Source: Gaeumannomyces sp. JS-464 (lineage: Eukaryota > Ascomycota > Sordariomycetes > Magnaporthales > Magnaporthaceae). From it: 64,000 nucleotides of DNA. Below are positions 11,141 to 20,891 of this stretch, one piece after another. The notes under the pieces are model-generated. The model worked only from the letters and a program-made list of their open reading frames with translations, was not told the DNA's origin and did not search any database. The stretch spans positions 5,518,001-5,582,000 of the forward strand of contig NGZR01000002.1 of NCBI GenBank assembly GCA_002197995.1, read 5' to 3'. How positions within the stretch are numbered: the stretch's first letter is position 1; each line of letters starts with the position of its first letter. The translations under genes were made by a program, and so were the position numbers.

Positions 11141-14097
11141 GCAGAGAAAGCTGATGTGATGTCATATCGTCGTATTATGGGAGCCGGCTGCGTGCATGTG
11201 AGCAGGCCTGGGGCGAGGGAGGGCTTGTTGGTGGGTGAGAGCGGGAGTTTCTGTGGGTGGTGTGTGACGAGGGTATTGCCGGCCGTGGTGGCAGAGCAGG
11301 TACCTACCTGGTAGGTAGGGCAGTCAGTCTTCCATCCTTCCATCCTCCCCAACCTCATCACACACCGGTCGCGGTACCGTATCCACGAGAGCCCCGCCTG
11401 CGACGTGTCGTCACAAACACCAGTCCCGTGCGGCGGGTACTGGCCCCGAAAGGAGTCAATTGCCGGTGGACGCCCGGGCTGCTGTTGCTGGCGGTTGTTC
11501 GGCGCAATTTCATGACTGCATTGCTCTTTCTTTGTCGGTCTGCTCGGTCTTGCTCAGGTTCCTTCTTCCTCTCTTCGTGGCCTTCCCTTCCTTTTCCCTG
11601 TTTCCCTGTCTCTCCTATGTTTTTCCATCCCTCCCCTAATTGGCGCGAAAGAATTGCCATAGACGAGATTTGGTGGTTCGGCGAATAGTGGTCTTGGGGC
11701 ATGCGATCCTCGTGCGGACAGTCCGAACGAGATAAGGAAAAAGGGGGCCCTCTTGGCCGCAATGCACACACAAGGTTGCGCTCGTACCTGGGCGCATAAA
11801 GACTGCGTATCTGCACCTCCATCTTGGCGGTCCAGGGCCAAATGAGGTCAGTGGGTTTTCTGTCTTGGCGGTTGGCAGGCGAGGCCGTTTTGTGCTGTCA
11901 GATTATCGCCATCGCGGCTGCCCCAATGCGGCGACTATAACAAAGAGATCAGACGCGAAAAGGGCGCCAATGCGAGCGTCGCGGTTACACCCTCCCGGCC
12001 TGCAATTAAACTCAATTAAAGCGTGAGTGGCCAAAGCCGAGAAATTCTCCTTCACGCCGAGTCAGTTGGCCGTCTAGTTCTGTAAACAAGTCGCCGTTTT
12101 GGGTCGAGTGTGAGCGAATACCACCAACCTTCAGGGTCCTTCAGCGATGTGGGCTCCCGTTTTGGCACCCTAGGTGCCCCTAGTAGGTGCCCCTTGGTGC
12201 TCAGTGCACTGCGACTGTTAGAGCTGGGGCTTCAGGTGGCTCCGGCGATTTCGCGCGTGAACATCCAATGCGCAGCAGAGTCTGGTAGCGTCTGGCGCCA
12301 TGATCCAGGCAAGAGCGGAGTAGGAAAACTCATTTGTCTTTTTTGGGAAACGGCTGATGCAACTGCCCGCCAAAACCTGACGCCCGCATCGACCCCGTCA
12401 TCATCGACATTTCCGCTCGCGCAATCCTCAGCCCAACACCGAACCAAACAACGGTCACGACCGGGGTGTGGGTCAGAGCGGGTGGCTTAGAGGCTGACCC
12501 GATGGAGGCAAGGTTGCAGGCTGAAAACCGACGTCAACCAGATGATGTGCCCACACAGGAGGCAAAAATCAACAACAGAAAAACAGAATCGGCGCGTGCC
12601 CCGGCTCTACTAGTATGCTCCTTTCTCGCAACCACATCCATGTCTTTGATCTCGGCCAGTCCAGCGGTCCGATTCGCGCGACACTGCATCAGCAGCTGAG
12701 CTGCGCATTTCCCGGCCGCGGAACAAGCTTAAATGTGGAACCCGCACGGCCAGAGGGGCTCAAGGAGGGGGGCATGCTCGGAAGCCACTCAGCCCAGCAC
12801 GACCAGGTTGCCAGGCCGCTCAGGCTGGGGCCACCAGCGCTGGAGTGCGCGAGAAAGGGAAGCGTGATGCCATGAGACGACTCCCCTTCCCCCTCCCCTA
12901 CCGTAAACGTCCCGATCCTTCCCACCCCACGCAGCACGCTCCCTGCAGGCCTGGGCTGGTTATACCCTTTCAGCCCGCCAAGGCTCCCTCTTGCGGGCCT
13001 TCGCTGCGTCTCGGCGCCACCATTACGGGCCTTTCAATCTTGGCCTTTGCCAAGCCCTCCTGCTGGCTGTCCCGTCGGCACGAAACCTCGTATTTGGCGC
13101 TGGCGCCTGCTGCTGTTTTGCCCGCGTGCTCCAGTACTCCGCGTTGATGCTGATGCCCGGCGCATGCCGCCTGCATGGAACAGCTCACTCTTCACGGCAG
13201 GGGGAGCAATGCACACACTTCTGCACTCGGCTTGCGGCCTACATGTTCACCTGCCCAGTCGCGGTTCGCCGGCCTATCCTCAGCTCGCCGAGCCCCGCGA
13301 ACGGCCTGCAGTGCCACCACGGCAAAAGGACTGGGACTGGTGCGGCTGGAGAGATGCCCAGTATCTTGCAGGCAACCACCGTCTGTCTAGAATCCCGTGC
13401 CATCGCCCCCCTGGCGCCGTCAGTCGGTCAGCCAGTGCCCGATGAATCATAGGGTGGAGAAAAAGAAGAAAGAAGAGAAGCAGAAGAAACAAAAAGACAA
13501 AGAGTAAAATGAAGAAACAAGGCGCAAGGGGCAGGATAAGGGAGGATCTGGCTGGTCTCGCTACGGGCAGCGGGAGGCCCACACTATCCCTGGGCGGCAT
13601 TGGATCGAGGCGATGGAAAGAGATGATACGGGGGGCTCCCACCACGTCTTCCGGCAGCGACAGCCTTTCCCACCCAGCCCGCTTGACACCATCCCCGTGT
13701 AGGCAGGTATCGCCACACCCCCTGCCCGCCCGTTGGGCAGGCCAGGGCGTCTTTTGCTCCGTTCTCCACCGGCAATCATCTCCTGAGATCTGACCTCCTT
13801 GATGGACGCTCATGAGCCATGTGCCCGGTCTTAGGTCGCGGGGGAAGGAGGTGGGCGAGGGAGTACAAAAGGGGACTGAGCATCTCCCTCTAGACAGGCT
13901 TGGGATGTTTGGTCTCCTCACAACCCGTCGCTCGCTCTCCCTCAACTCCCCCTTCCCACCATCGATCTCTTAGTCTCTCCCCGTTCCCGGGTCTTGTAGA
14001 GACAGATATTCGTTAGTGAAGCCGTCCCCGCAAAGTTCGGACGTGTCTGTCAACGCTCGTTTTTTATTAGCGCAACAACAACACTGTTACACTCAAG
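11141..14097. other. 2.9 kb intergenic region, no gene seen
   Basis: No open frame here shows a recognisable motif. A 221-codon minus-strand frame near 13280-13945 has a Leu/Phe run but no domain and is probably chance. The region holds inverted CTACC/GGTAG motifs near 11299-11318 and pyrimidine-rich DNA just before the chitin deacetylase start. It is likely a long regulatory upstream region for that secreted enzyme. Confidence 0.5.
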
Positions 14098-15402
14098 ATG
14101 AAGTACTCGGCCCTTACCGCCCTCCTCGGAGCCGCGTCCATGACGCTGGCGCACAATGCCGCCGACCGTTCCCACCCCCGGGATCTGTCCCTCCAGGCGT
14201 ATGTTTTTCTTTTTTTTTTCTGGAATTTCTCTTGTTCTCCGCCTTGGCGCCCCCAGCCAAGCAAACCCCCCATGTGCAACACCGCATCCGATTGGTCGGT
14301 CCCCATACTAACTTTCTTATTCCGCTAGCCGTGCCGATGAGAGGCAGACCGCCAACGTCCCGAGGCCCAAGATTGGCAGCGTGCCCTATGGTTAGTGGTT
14401 GCCCCTTGCACAAGTCTACCCGGAGCATCGTCGAATGAGAGCCGGGGATTGGCACAAGCCTTGCACCAAAAGGGTGCCCCTGCCCACAAACTTTCCTTAT
14501 CATTGGTGCTAACACCCCTTCCCCCTCCAGGCTCCATCATCACTCGTTGCACCCAGTCCAACGTTGTGGCCCTCACCTTCGACGACGGCCCGGGCCCCAA
14601 GACCAGCCAGCTGCTGGATCTCCTCAGAGAGTTCGGCGCCAAGGCCACCTTCTTCGTCACGGCCAACAACATCAGCCCCATCGAGCAGGAGCCCGGCTCG
14701 TCGCTGGTGCGCCGCGCCCTGGCCGAGGGCCACCAGGTCGCCTCGCACACGTGGCGCCACCAGGACCTGTCGCTCATCAGCCGCGAGGAGCGCGCCAGGG
14801 AGGTGCTCCTGACCGAGTCGGCCATGGCCAACGTCTTCCAGCGCTTCCCGACCTACATCCGCCCGCCCTACGGCAGCTGCGACGGCGCCTGCCTGGCCCA
14901 CCTCAACGAGCTCGGCTACCACGTCATCAACTGGTCCGTCGACACCGACGACTGGCGCCACCAGGACGACATCGCCCAGGCCGAGGCCAAGTTCGCCGCC
15001 GGCGTCAACGGCAACCCGGGCCACATCGTCCTGGCCCACGACATCCACGCCATGACCGTCGACCGCCTGGCCCGCTACATGCTCCAGACCTCGCGGGACC
15101 GCGGCCTGCGCTTCGTCACCGTCGGCGAGTGCCTCGGCGACCCGGCCGAGAACTGGTACCGCGCCGCCGACGGCAGCAACAACGGCGGCGGTGGCGGTGG
15201 CGGCGGTGGCGGCGGCATGACCCAGTCCACCGACGGCACTTGCGGCGGCACCGTCACCTGCGCCGGCACACACTGGGGCACCTGCTGCTCCAAGTGGGGA
15301 TGGTGCGGTGTCACAGACGAGCACTGCAAGGCCGGCTGCCAGCCCCCTTCGGCACTTGCCTGTAAATCTTCTCAACTCGACGTCTTCTTTCAACCTCAAT
15401 GA
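14098..15402 (+). CDS. secreted chitin/polysaccharide deacetylase with C-terminal chitin-binding module
   Basis: Removes acetyl groups from chitin, acting outside the cell or in the wall. Exons 14098-14198, 14329-14390, 14531-15402 (344 residues as read); a good branch site TACTAAC precedes the second exon. Residues 1-18 form a signal peptide. The NodB domain shows all five motifs: TFDDGPG (residue 70 on), SHTWRH (metal His 127 and 131), RPPYG (165 on), the DTDDW region, and IVLAHDIH. A run of Gly (about 11 residues) links it to a hevein-type CBM18 module with the CCSKWGWCG core. The module's usual ending CQPPFGTCL and stop appear in the +1 frame: TGC CAG CCC CCT TCG reads out of frame by one C in a five-C run near 15340, so the last 15 residues as read are probably wrong and the true stop is about 15365. 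Confidence 0.92.
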
Positions 15403-15649
15403 TACCAATGCCATTTGGGTAGGGAGTTAATGTGGTGCAGGAAAAAAAAAATGTATAATGTCTACAGGGGCGCAACTTGCATAGCACCTATATAGAGCCA
15501 GCGATTAATGACGCGCGTGTGTATAACTAACCCAGCCAGCCTTCTACTGTGCATGCCGATGTGATTTGTTTTCTGTTTCGTGTAAGCCAAGTGCCGCACT
15601 CTCAGTAATCTGACAATAAGCTCTGGGGCGGGCAAGGCCACAAAATCTC

Positions 15650-16615
15650 TCAACCCAACAGAACCTTCCTTAGGGTGACATCATACTCCTCCGGCGCTCG
15701 GCCGAGCACTCGTCCCAGAATCGGCATGACGACCGCCGTCTCGCCATCCCTGATGGCGTCCCAAGTCGGGGCCCATGTCCGCGCCACATCCTCCGATCCA
15801 AACCGGGCCACGACTTGGGGCTGCGAGACGTACTCATCCACCGAGACCTCGCGGATGCGCACTGGCCTTTTGATGAGCGTCTGCAGCAGGTCGATCGTCT
15901 GCTGCAGCGTCCACACCCTGGGGCCGGTCAGGAGCACCGTCTGGTTGACCAGCTCGATGTCGTCGTAGCGGTCATGGCCGGCGGCGAAGCGAGCAATCAG
16001 GCGCGCCGTGGCCTCGCCGAGCTCGTCACGCTTCACCCACGCGACGCCGGGCCCGGAGCCGTCGTGCGGGATCCGGATCTCGCCCGCCTCCGCCGACGGG
16101 CTCGCCGTGTCGAAGAAGGCCGTGTAGATGGGCAGGCTTTCCGAGTAGAGGCCTTCCCGGACGGACGTGTAGGAAAAGCTGCCCGGGTGTGCGGCGGCGA
16201 GGGACCGCAGATGGGCCTCGGTCGCCAGGTGTGCCTGCATGACTCCGGCCTTGGACGACGTGCCCGTGGCCGAGCCGGCGAAGGCAAGCGATGAATAAAA
16301 GACGTGGGATACGCCGGCCCGGACCGCAGCGTCGAGGGCGGCGGTATGCACCTTGACCCGATACTCGTGGATGTGACTAGGATAGGAGATGAGGAAGAGG
16401 ATATCGATGTCCTTGAAAGCTTCCGCAAGCTCCTCGGGCGAGTCCTCATAAGTCGCCTTCCTGAGCAACGCTCCCGACTCGGCGTACTCTTTCGGCTGTC
16501 TCTCTGGGTAGCGGCTGATAAGAACGAGATGTTGGTTAGGGATCAGCTTCCGCAGGTGGGCTGCGGTGCTGCCACCAAGACCACCCGAGGCTGGGAAAAT
16601 GCCCACGGTCTTCAT
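15650..16615 (-). CDS. NmrA-like NAD(P)-binding oxidoreductase
   Basis: Intronless 321-residue protein from ATG at 16615. The frame is open upstream to 16777, but MKTVGIFPASGGLGGSTAAHL is the natural start of an atypical short-chain dehydrogenase, with the glycine-rich dinucleotide loop in the first 20 residues. Later features are LVLISRYPERQ (substrate for the second beta-alpha unit), DIDILFLISYPSH, the AGVSHVFYSSLAFAG strand 5 segment and a C-terminal YDDIELVNQTVLLTGPRVWTLQ block. These match NmrA/HSCARG-type proteins, which either reduce substrates or sense the NADP redox state. No catalytic YxxxK can be identified, so a sensor role is possible. The 3' end faces the chitin deacetylase gene, 248 bp away. 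Confidence 0.8.
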   Translation of the reverse strand: MKTVGIFPASGGLGGSTAAHLRKLIPNQHLVLISRYPERQPKEYAESGALLRKATYEDSPEELAEAFKDIDILFLISYPSHIHEYRVKVHTAALDAAVRAGVSHVFYSSLAFAGSATGTSSKAGVMQAHLATEAHLRSLAAAHPGSFSYTSVREGLYSESLPIYTAFFDTASPSAEAGEIRIPHDGSGPGVAWVKRDELGEATARLIARFAAGHDRYDDIELVNQTVLLTGPRVWTLQQTIDLLQTLIKRPVRIREVSVDEYVSQPQVVARFGSEDVARTWAPTWDAIRDGETAVVMPILGRVLGRAPEEYDVTLRKVLLG

Positions 16616-17272
16616 CTTGGTTCGGAGGTGAGTGATTGCTCGTAAAAGGGGCTTGGGGTGGTTGGCGACAGGAAGTTCAACGGGCCCGGCTACTTTAGTG
16701 TTCGAGAGGAAAGAGAGAGGCAAAGGCACCGCAGAAACAAGCAATAGGGGTATAGTGAGGAATCGTATTTCCTTCAACCATAAACCGGAATCGTTGACGG
16801 GCTTGCGCTTCCGTTTTTATATTGTGGTTGAGGTACGTCATGGCGAGCATCCATCCTGCACGACGCTGGCTGGGTCCTAGCCAGAACCGCAGTGGATCGA
16901 TCGTGCAATTAATAATGCCGCCATTTGTAATCCTTCGCGGCTTCGGCACGATAGCCATGGAGTCCGAGGGATAGAGTGGCTTTACTTATAAGCCACCTCC
17001 CACAATCATAGAAGCCAGAGAGGTTCGATGCGGTGCTTGCAAGCAACAATCCTGGCCATCGAGGCGGAGGGGCAGAGAATCTGCTAATAAGCAGGGCCAA
17101 TCACCTCCAAGCATCACCCAGCCTCTTGTGCTGACCAGCCCCTCACAAACCTATCCCGGGACTAGGGTAGACGGCGCCGCTTTAAAATATTCAAATCGCA
17201 GAAGGGGACAAAGGCGGAACGAAAACCACTGCGATCTGAATTAAAACTTTCCACTTCGTATGGGGACTCGTG
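16616..17272. other. intergenic divergent region
   Basis: Lies between divergent starts of the NmrA-like gene and the membrane/coiled-coil gene. It has the short palindrome GATCGATC near 16896 and no supported gene. Confidence 0.45.
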
Positions 17273-18300
17273 ATGGCAGCCAACGAAGGCAACGACTCGC
17301 CGCTGTCCATCGCGGCCAATGTAGCAGGCATTCTGACCTTTGTTGTGGCCATTCTGGCGGCCGTCTATGCGCGTGTCACATACCTGCGGAATAGTGATGC
17401 TGAATATTTCCGCGTCAAGGCGTCGCTGTCGTGGTACAAGACCGAGTCGACCTGGCTAACCGACCTCGTGCGCGCCGCCGCAGATCTCGATGGGTCCGGC
17501 CCGCGAGAGGCGCTACAGCGTTACCGCCGAATTCCAGATGTACACCTTTGTTATGGAGGATCTTGTCAGGCTTGAGCAGCGCCTGCTCGAGCTAGTCAAG
17601 GAGACCGAGGAGAGGGCGACGGCGGACGATGATGTCGGCAACGCTGGCGACGAAAAAGGACGAGGAGCGCCCCAACCTCCCAAAGATGGATGGACGTTTG
17701 TGCCCAAGGGATGGACCTGGAACTGGACCAAGATCAGCGTTGCCACAGCCTGGCTCTCGGTCCGCACCAAGGCCCTGGAACTGGTGAGGCAGAGGGACGC
17801 CTTGACCGCCAGAGTGCTTTTCACACAGATGAGCATGGTCGCATCGTGAGTCGTCCCAAATCTTCATCCATGCCCCATATCTTTTATACGTGATTCCAGA
17901 TGTTGGTTGGAATGTTGTTGCCTAGTGTTGACGTGTGGTGTCTCCCAGGCGGATCCGCGAGCTAGAGAGCCGGACCAACTGGCGCGAGGTCAAAACTACC
18001 GAGAGTTTCAAGAAGCTTGAGGACATGATCAGCTCCCAGCAAGGCGAGATCCGGCGGTTAGAAGACTTGGTGTATCGCATCATGCACAAGCGTCGAGTCG
18101 GCGGCGCGGACCAAGCGCCGGTCGACTCGGATCCGTCCTCGTCAGCGCCTTTGTCGCCTGTGGAATCGACGTCGCCCTTGTTCGGTCATCGAGCGTCTTC
18201 TTCGAGCAACGACACGGCGGAACCAGATGACCCTCTATCTACTCGCGGGCGGCTTCAGAGGTTCCACGGCTCTCCGACAAGGCGGTCGAGATCGAGATGA
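17273..18300 (+). CDS. fungal one-pass membrane protein with coiled coil (frameshifted)
   Basis: A conserved-hypothetical type of fungal protein; no function can be assigned. From ATG 17273: a short polar N-terminus, a hydrophobic segment NVAGILTFVVAILAAVYARV (residues about 15-34), then YFRVKASLSWYKTESTWL. Near 17500-17530 the reading frame changes by +1 (after DLDGSGPREALQ, before VTAEFQMYTFVMEDLVRLEQ), so either an extra base or a two-base loss interrupts the gene; no intron of plausible length fits. An intron at 17846-17948 (gtgagt..ccag) joins MVAS to RIRELESRTNWREVK, a coiled-coil region, then a Ser-rich tail and the stop at 18300. The 3' end is 67 bp from the converging DUF7719 gene. 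Confidence 0.65.
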
Positions 18301-18367
18301 CGAGGAAGGCCAGTAGCAAGGCTGGGAGACCCGTTGTAGGGTAAAGCCGGTTGGTTGTATGGTTGCT

Positions 18368-19098
18368 TTACTTGAGGCTGTACCCACCCTGCCAAAGGAA
18401 CGCATAACAAGATGCAAGACTCAGGACAGAGAGCGACAGGTTGAGCTCGAGGATAGCCCACACCCACAGACAGCCTATAGACGGCGCCTGCTTCATGACG
18501 GCGAGGTAGCCGTGCCTGTTGGTAATGTGGATGAGGTAGCAGCCTGCCGCGGTGCCTATGGCGAAGAAGATGGCCTGGCGGAGGCCGGACTGGAAGCGTT
18601 GCGGGACGAGGGGGAACGGAGCACGATTCGCGACGTGGGAGTGCAGGTTGTAAAGGAGGAAGCCGAAGACTACAACACCACTCTGTTAGTTGACTGCTGT
18701 GGCGGATCCAAAGGGCCGGGAACGACAAATGAGACGTGCGTACCGAGGAAGCCCTGGCCGGCGCGGGTGAAGATCTTGTACCAGGACAACTCAACGGCGT
18801 ACTGATTCTGGACCAACACATCAAGCGTAACGTGCAGCATGCACAGGCTGATAGTCCACATCAGCGCCTCCATGATGCGGTCGGCGGTAGGCGAGAGCTC
18901 TCCGTCATCGTCGCCGGCGACGGCCTCGGAGGGCGGCGGCAAGCCCTTCTTTTTCGCGTCGTTGACCCTTTGCCTCATCTCGGCCTCCTTGAATAGGTTG
19001 CGCTCCTGGGCCATCTCCAGCAATGTCTTTTCGGATGGTCCGGATCGGTCGGGCTGCTTGAGCTTGATCTTTCCGCCGGCGTCGCGTTGTCGCGCCAT
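18368..19098 (-). CDS. DUF7719-type integral membrane protein
   Basis: Two exons on the minus strand, 19098-18744 and 18669-18368, joined across a 74 bp intron (gtacgc..ttgtag), giving 218 residues. The N-terminal third is charged and helical (KTLLEMAQERNLFKEAEMRQR). It is followed by about four hydrophobic segments: ALMWTISLCMLHVTLDVLV, AGQGFLVFGFLLYNL, RQAIFFAIGTAAGCYLIHI and LWVWAILELNLSLSVLSLVCY. The GCYLIHITNRHGYLAVMKQAP block and the WVWAILEL motif are what I recognise from a fungal family of small unknown membrane proteins; the DUF number is from memory. The function is unknown; an ER or other endomembrane location is a guess. It diverges from the GPI12 gene, with 535 bp between start codons. 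Confidence 0.75.
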
Positions 19099-19633
19099 TT
19101 TGTATGAATGTGTTGGTGAGATTTGGGGAGGATTGAATTCGCACAGGATTAATCTGTCGCCTGTGGCGTCTTTATTGTCTTGAGGACTGATGTCGACTGC
19201 TCGCTCCTGCAATGAAGCATAAAAGCTTGATGGGTTGCGCTGGTGGCAGGTGGTCACGGTAGAATTCCCGTTAGGGGCCGACCTTCCAGAAGCTCACCCC
19301 TGTTGGCCATCCGGGTCCGCCAATCTGGCCCCATTACAAGAATCTCATTCGCCAATTGCTCAACGTATCAAATCCACTGCAGAGGGGGGCAAGCTAGGAT
19401 GGTTTTCAAGCTTCACAACCGACCATGCGGCTGCACAATGAGCCGTTCCCACATATTGTGTCACCATCTCCAGCTGCCATCTGGGATATAGGAGCCCGCA
19501 CCGGCTTCTTGGCCAAACAGCTGGACTGTTTTTTGACCCTCTGCGCTGCCTCGGGGAACAGCTCTCAGATACCCACAACCACGCTACTCAACCGTCTCCA
19601 TCACGGCCACAACGAAACGCAGCTCTCGCAGGA
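19099..19633. promoter_or_regulatory. bidirectional promoter region DUF7719 / GPI12
   Basis: 535 bp between two divergent start codons. CCAAT-like and C/T-rich stretches are present (for example CTCATTCGCCAATTGC near 19347), but no site is certain. Confidence 0.45.
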
Positions 19634-20693
19634 ATGTCGGCTGGACTCCTGGCGGCAGGCCTCGTGGTCCTACTGGCGCCGGCCTTGTACACGTACATGC
19701 TATCAATCGCCTCGGCGCGCTTCCCGACCCCGCGCAACAAGCGCATCTGCCTCCTGATCGCCCACCCGGACGATGAGGCCATGTTCTTCGCCCCGACCGT
19801 CCTGGCCCTGACCCGCCCCGAGACCGGCAACCATGTCAAGATCCTCTGTCTGAGCAGCGGTTCGTGCCACCACAGCTAGCCACCTTGCTACTGTCTTGAC
19901 TTCCCCTGCACTGCTGACAGTCCACCCGGGACCCCATCAGGAAACGCGGACGGGCTCGGCGAGACACGCAAGAAGGAGCTGGTCAAGAGCGGGATGCTGC
20001 TCGGCCTGCGGCAGGAGGAGGACGTCACCGTCATAGAGTCCGAGTGCGCACACTCATATTCCTCACCTTTCCCCCTCCGCGCCCCATGTGCCCCCGACTA
20101 ACGCCCTGCCACGCGCGCTCCTAAAGATCATTCCCAGACTCCATGACAACGACATGGGACCCTACCGCCATCTCGGACCTGCTGACCTCGACCTTCGTCC
20201 CGGACGCCGGCCGTGCCGCCAACATCGACATGCTCGTCACCTTCGACTCGCAGGGGGTCTCGTCCCACCCCAACCACATCTCGCTCTACCACGGTGCCCG
20301 TGCCTTCGTCTCCTCGCTGAGCCGGGGTGGATCTCACCCTCTCGCCCTCTACAGCCTGACCTCGGTCTCGTTCCTACGCAAGTACACATCCATACTCGAC
20401 GCCGTCGCCACCCTGGCTACGAGCTGGGGGTTCGCCGCCGGCGGCCCAGCGTCCAAGGCCGAGAGCGGGCACCCACGGGGCTGGTCTTTATGAATTCTCT
20501 CACCGGCGGTAGCGGGGGTAGTGGTGCCGCCACCAGGAATGGCAGCGAAGCAGGCGGACGCAACGTTTCAACAGCCTGGAGGGCCATGACTGAGGCCCAC
20601 CTGAGCCAAATGGTCTGGTTCCGTTACGGCTGGATCACACTCAGCCGGTACATGGTCGTCAACGACCTGAGGCTAGAGATGGTCGAGCAGTGA
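19634..20693 (+). CDS. GPI12: N-acetylglucosaminyl-phosphatidylinositol de-N-acetylase (PIG-L/GPI12)
   Basis: Catalyses the second step of GPI-anchor synthesis on the cytosolic face of the ER. Exons: 19634-19859, 19941-20043, 20127-20693. Residues 1-25 form a hydrophobic anchor. The zinc-binding AHPDDEAMFF lies at about residues 43-52. Exon 2 gives the GNADGLGETRKKEL motif, and exon 3 gives SFPDSMTTTWDP and the second metal motif SHPNHISLYHGA. SVSFLRKYTSILD corresponds to the LRKYxSLLD motif of animal and yeast enzymes. Immediately after it, near 20475-20485, the frame shifts: GAPTGLVFMNS and the terminal MTEAHLSQMVWFRYGWITLSRYM are one base out, most simply a missing G in GGGC. A 68 bp pseudo-intron would restore the frame but would remove the conserved LRKY block, so I reject it. 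Confidence 0.88.
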
Positions 20694-20891
20694 CGCCCGC
20701 TTATGAGAGAGTAGGCTAAGATTTTTTTTTTTTTTTTGGGAAATCTTTGGCTCGCTGGCAAGAGCTGTATACTTAGTTTTTGTTGCTCCATGTCTTTCTT
20801 TATCTACCCATATACCCGCCATCTAGCGAACTCTTTTTTGGACACCCGATGCTATCCTCGGGCACGTAGCAGCTACATACGTGCAGACGTG

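Noticed and set aside
13280..13945. 221-codon minus-strand frame with a hydrophobic run
   Set aside because: The hydrophobic run comes from an AAG/AAA-rich tract on the plus strand; no start context or homology.
14509..15414. 301-codon minus-strand frame opposite chitin deacetylase
   Set aside because: Antisense shadow, Ala/Gly/Val-rich, no domain.
17490..17530. Short intron to explain the frame change in the membrane/coiled-coil gene
   Set aside because: The only GT..AG pairs in the right phase are 25 bp apart or remove the conserved WYKTESTWL segment.
20382..20449. Possible 68 bp intron in GPI12 that would restore the frame
   Set aside because: It would delete the conserved LRKYxSxLD block present in animal and yeast enzymes; a one-base deletion further on is simpler.
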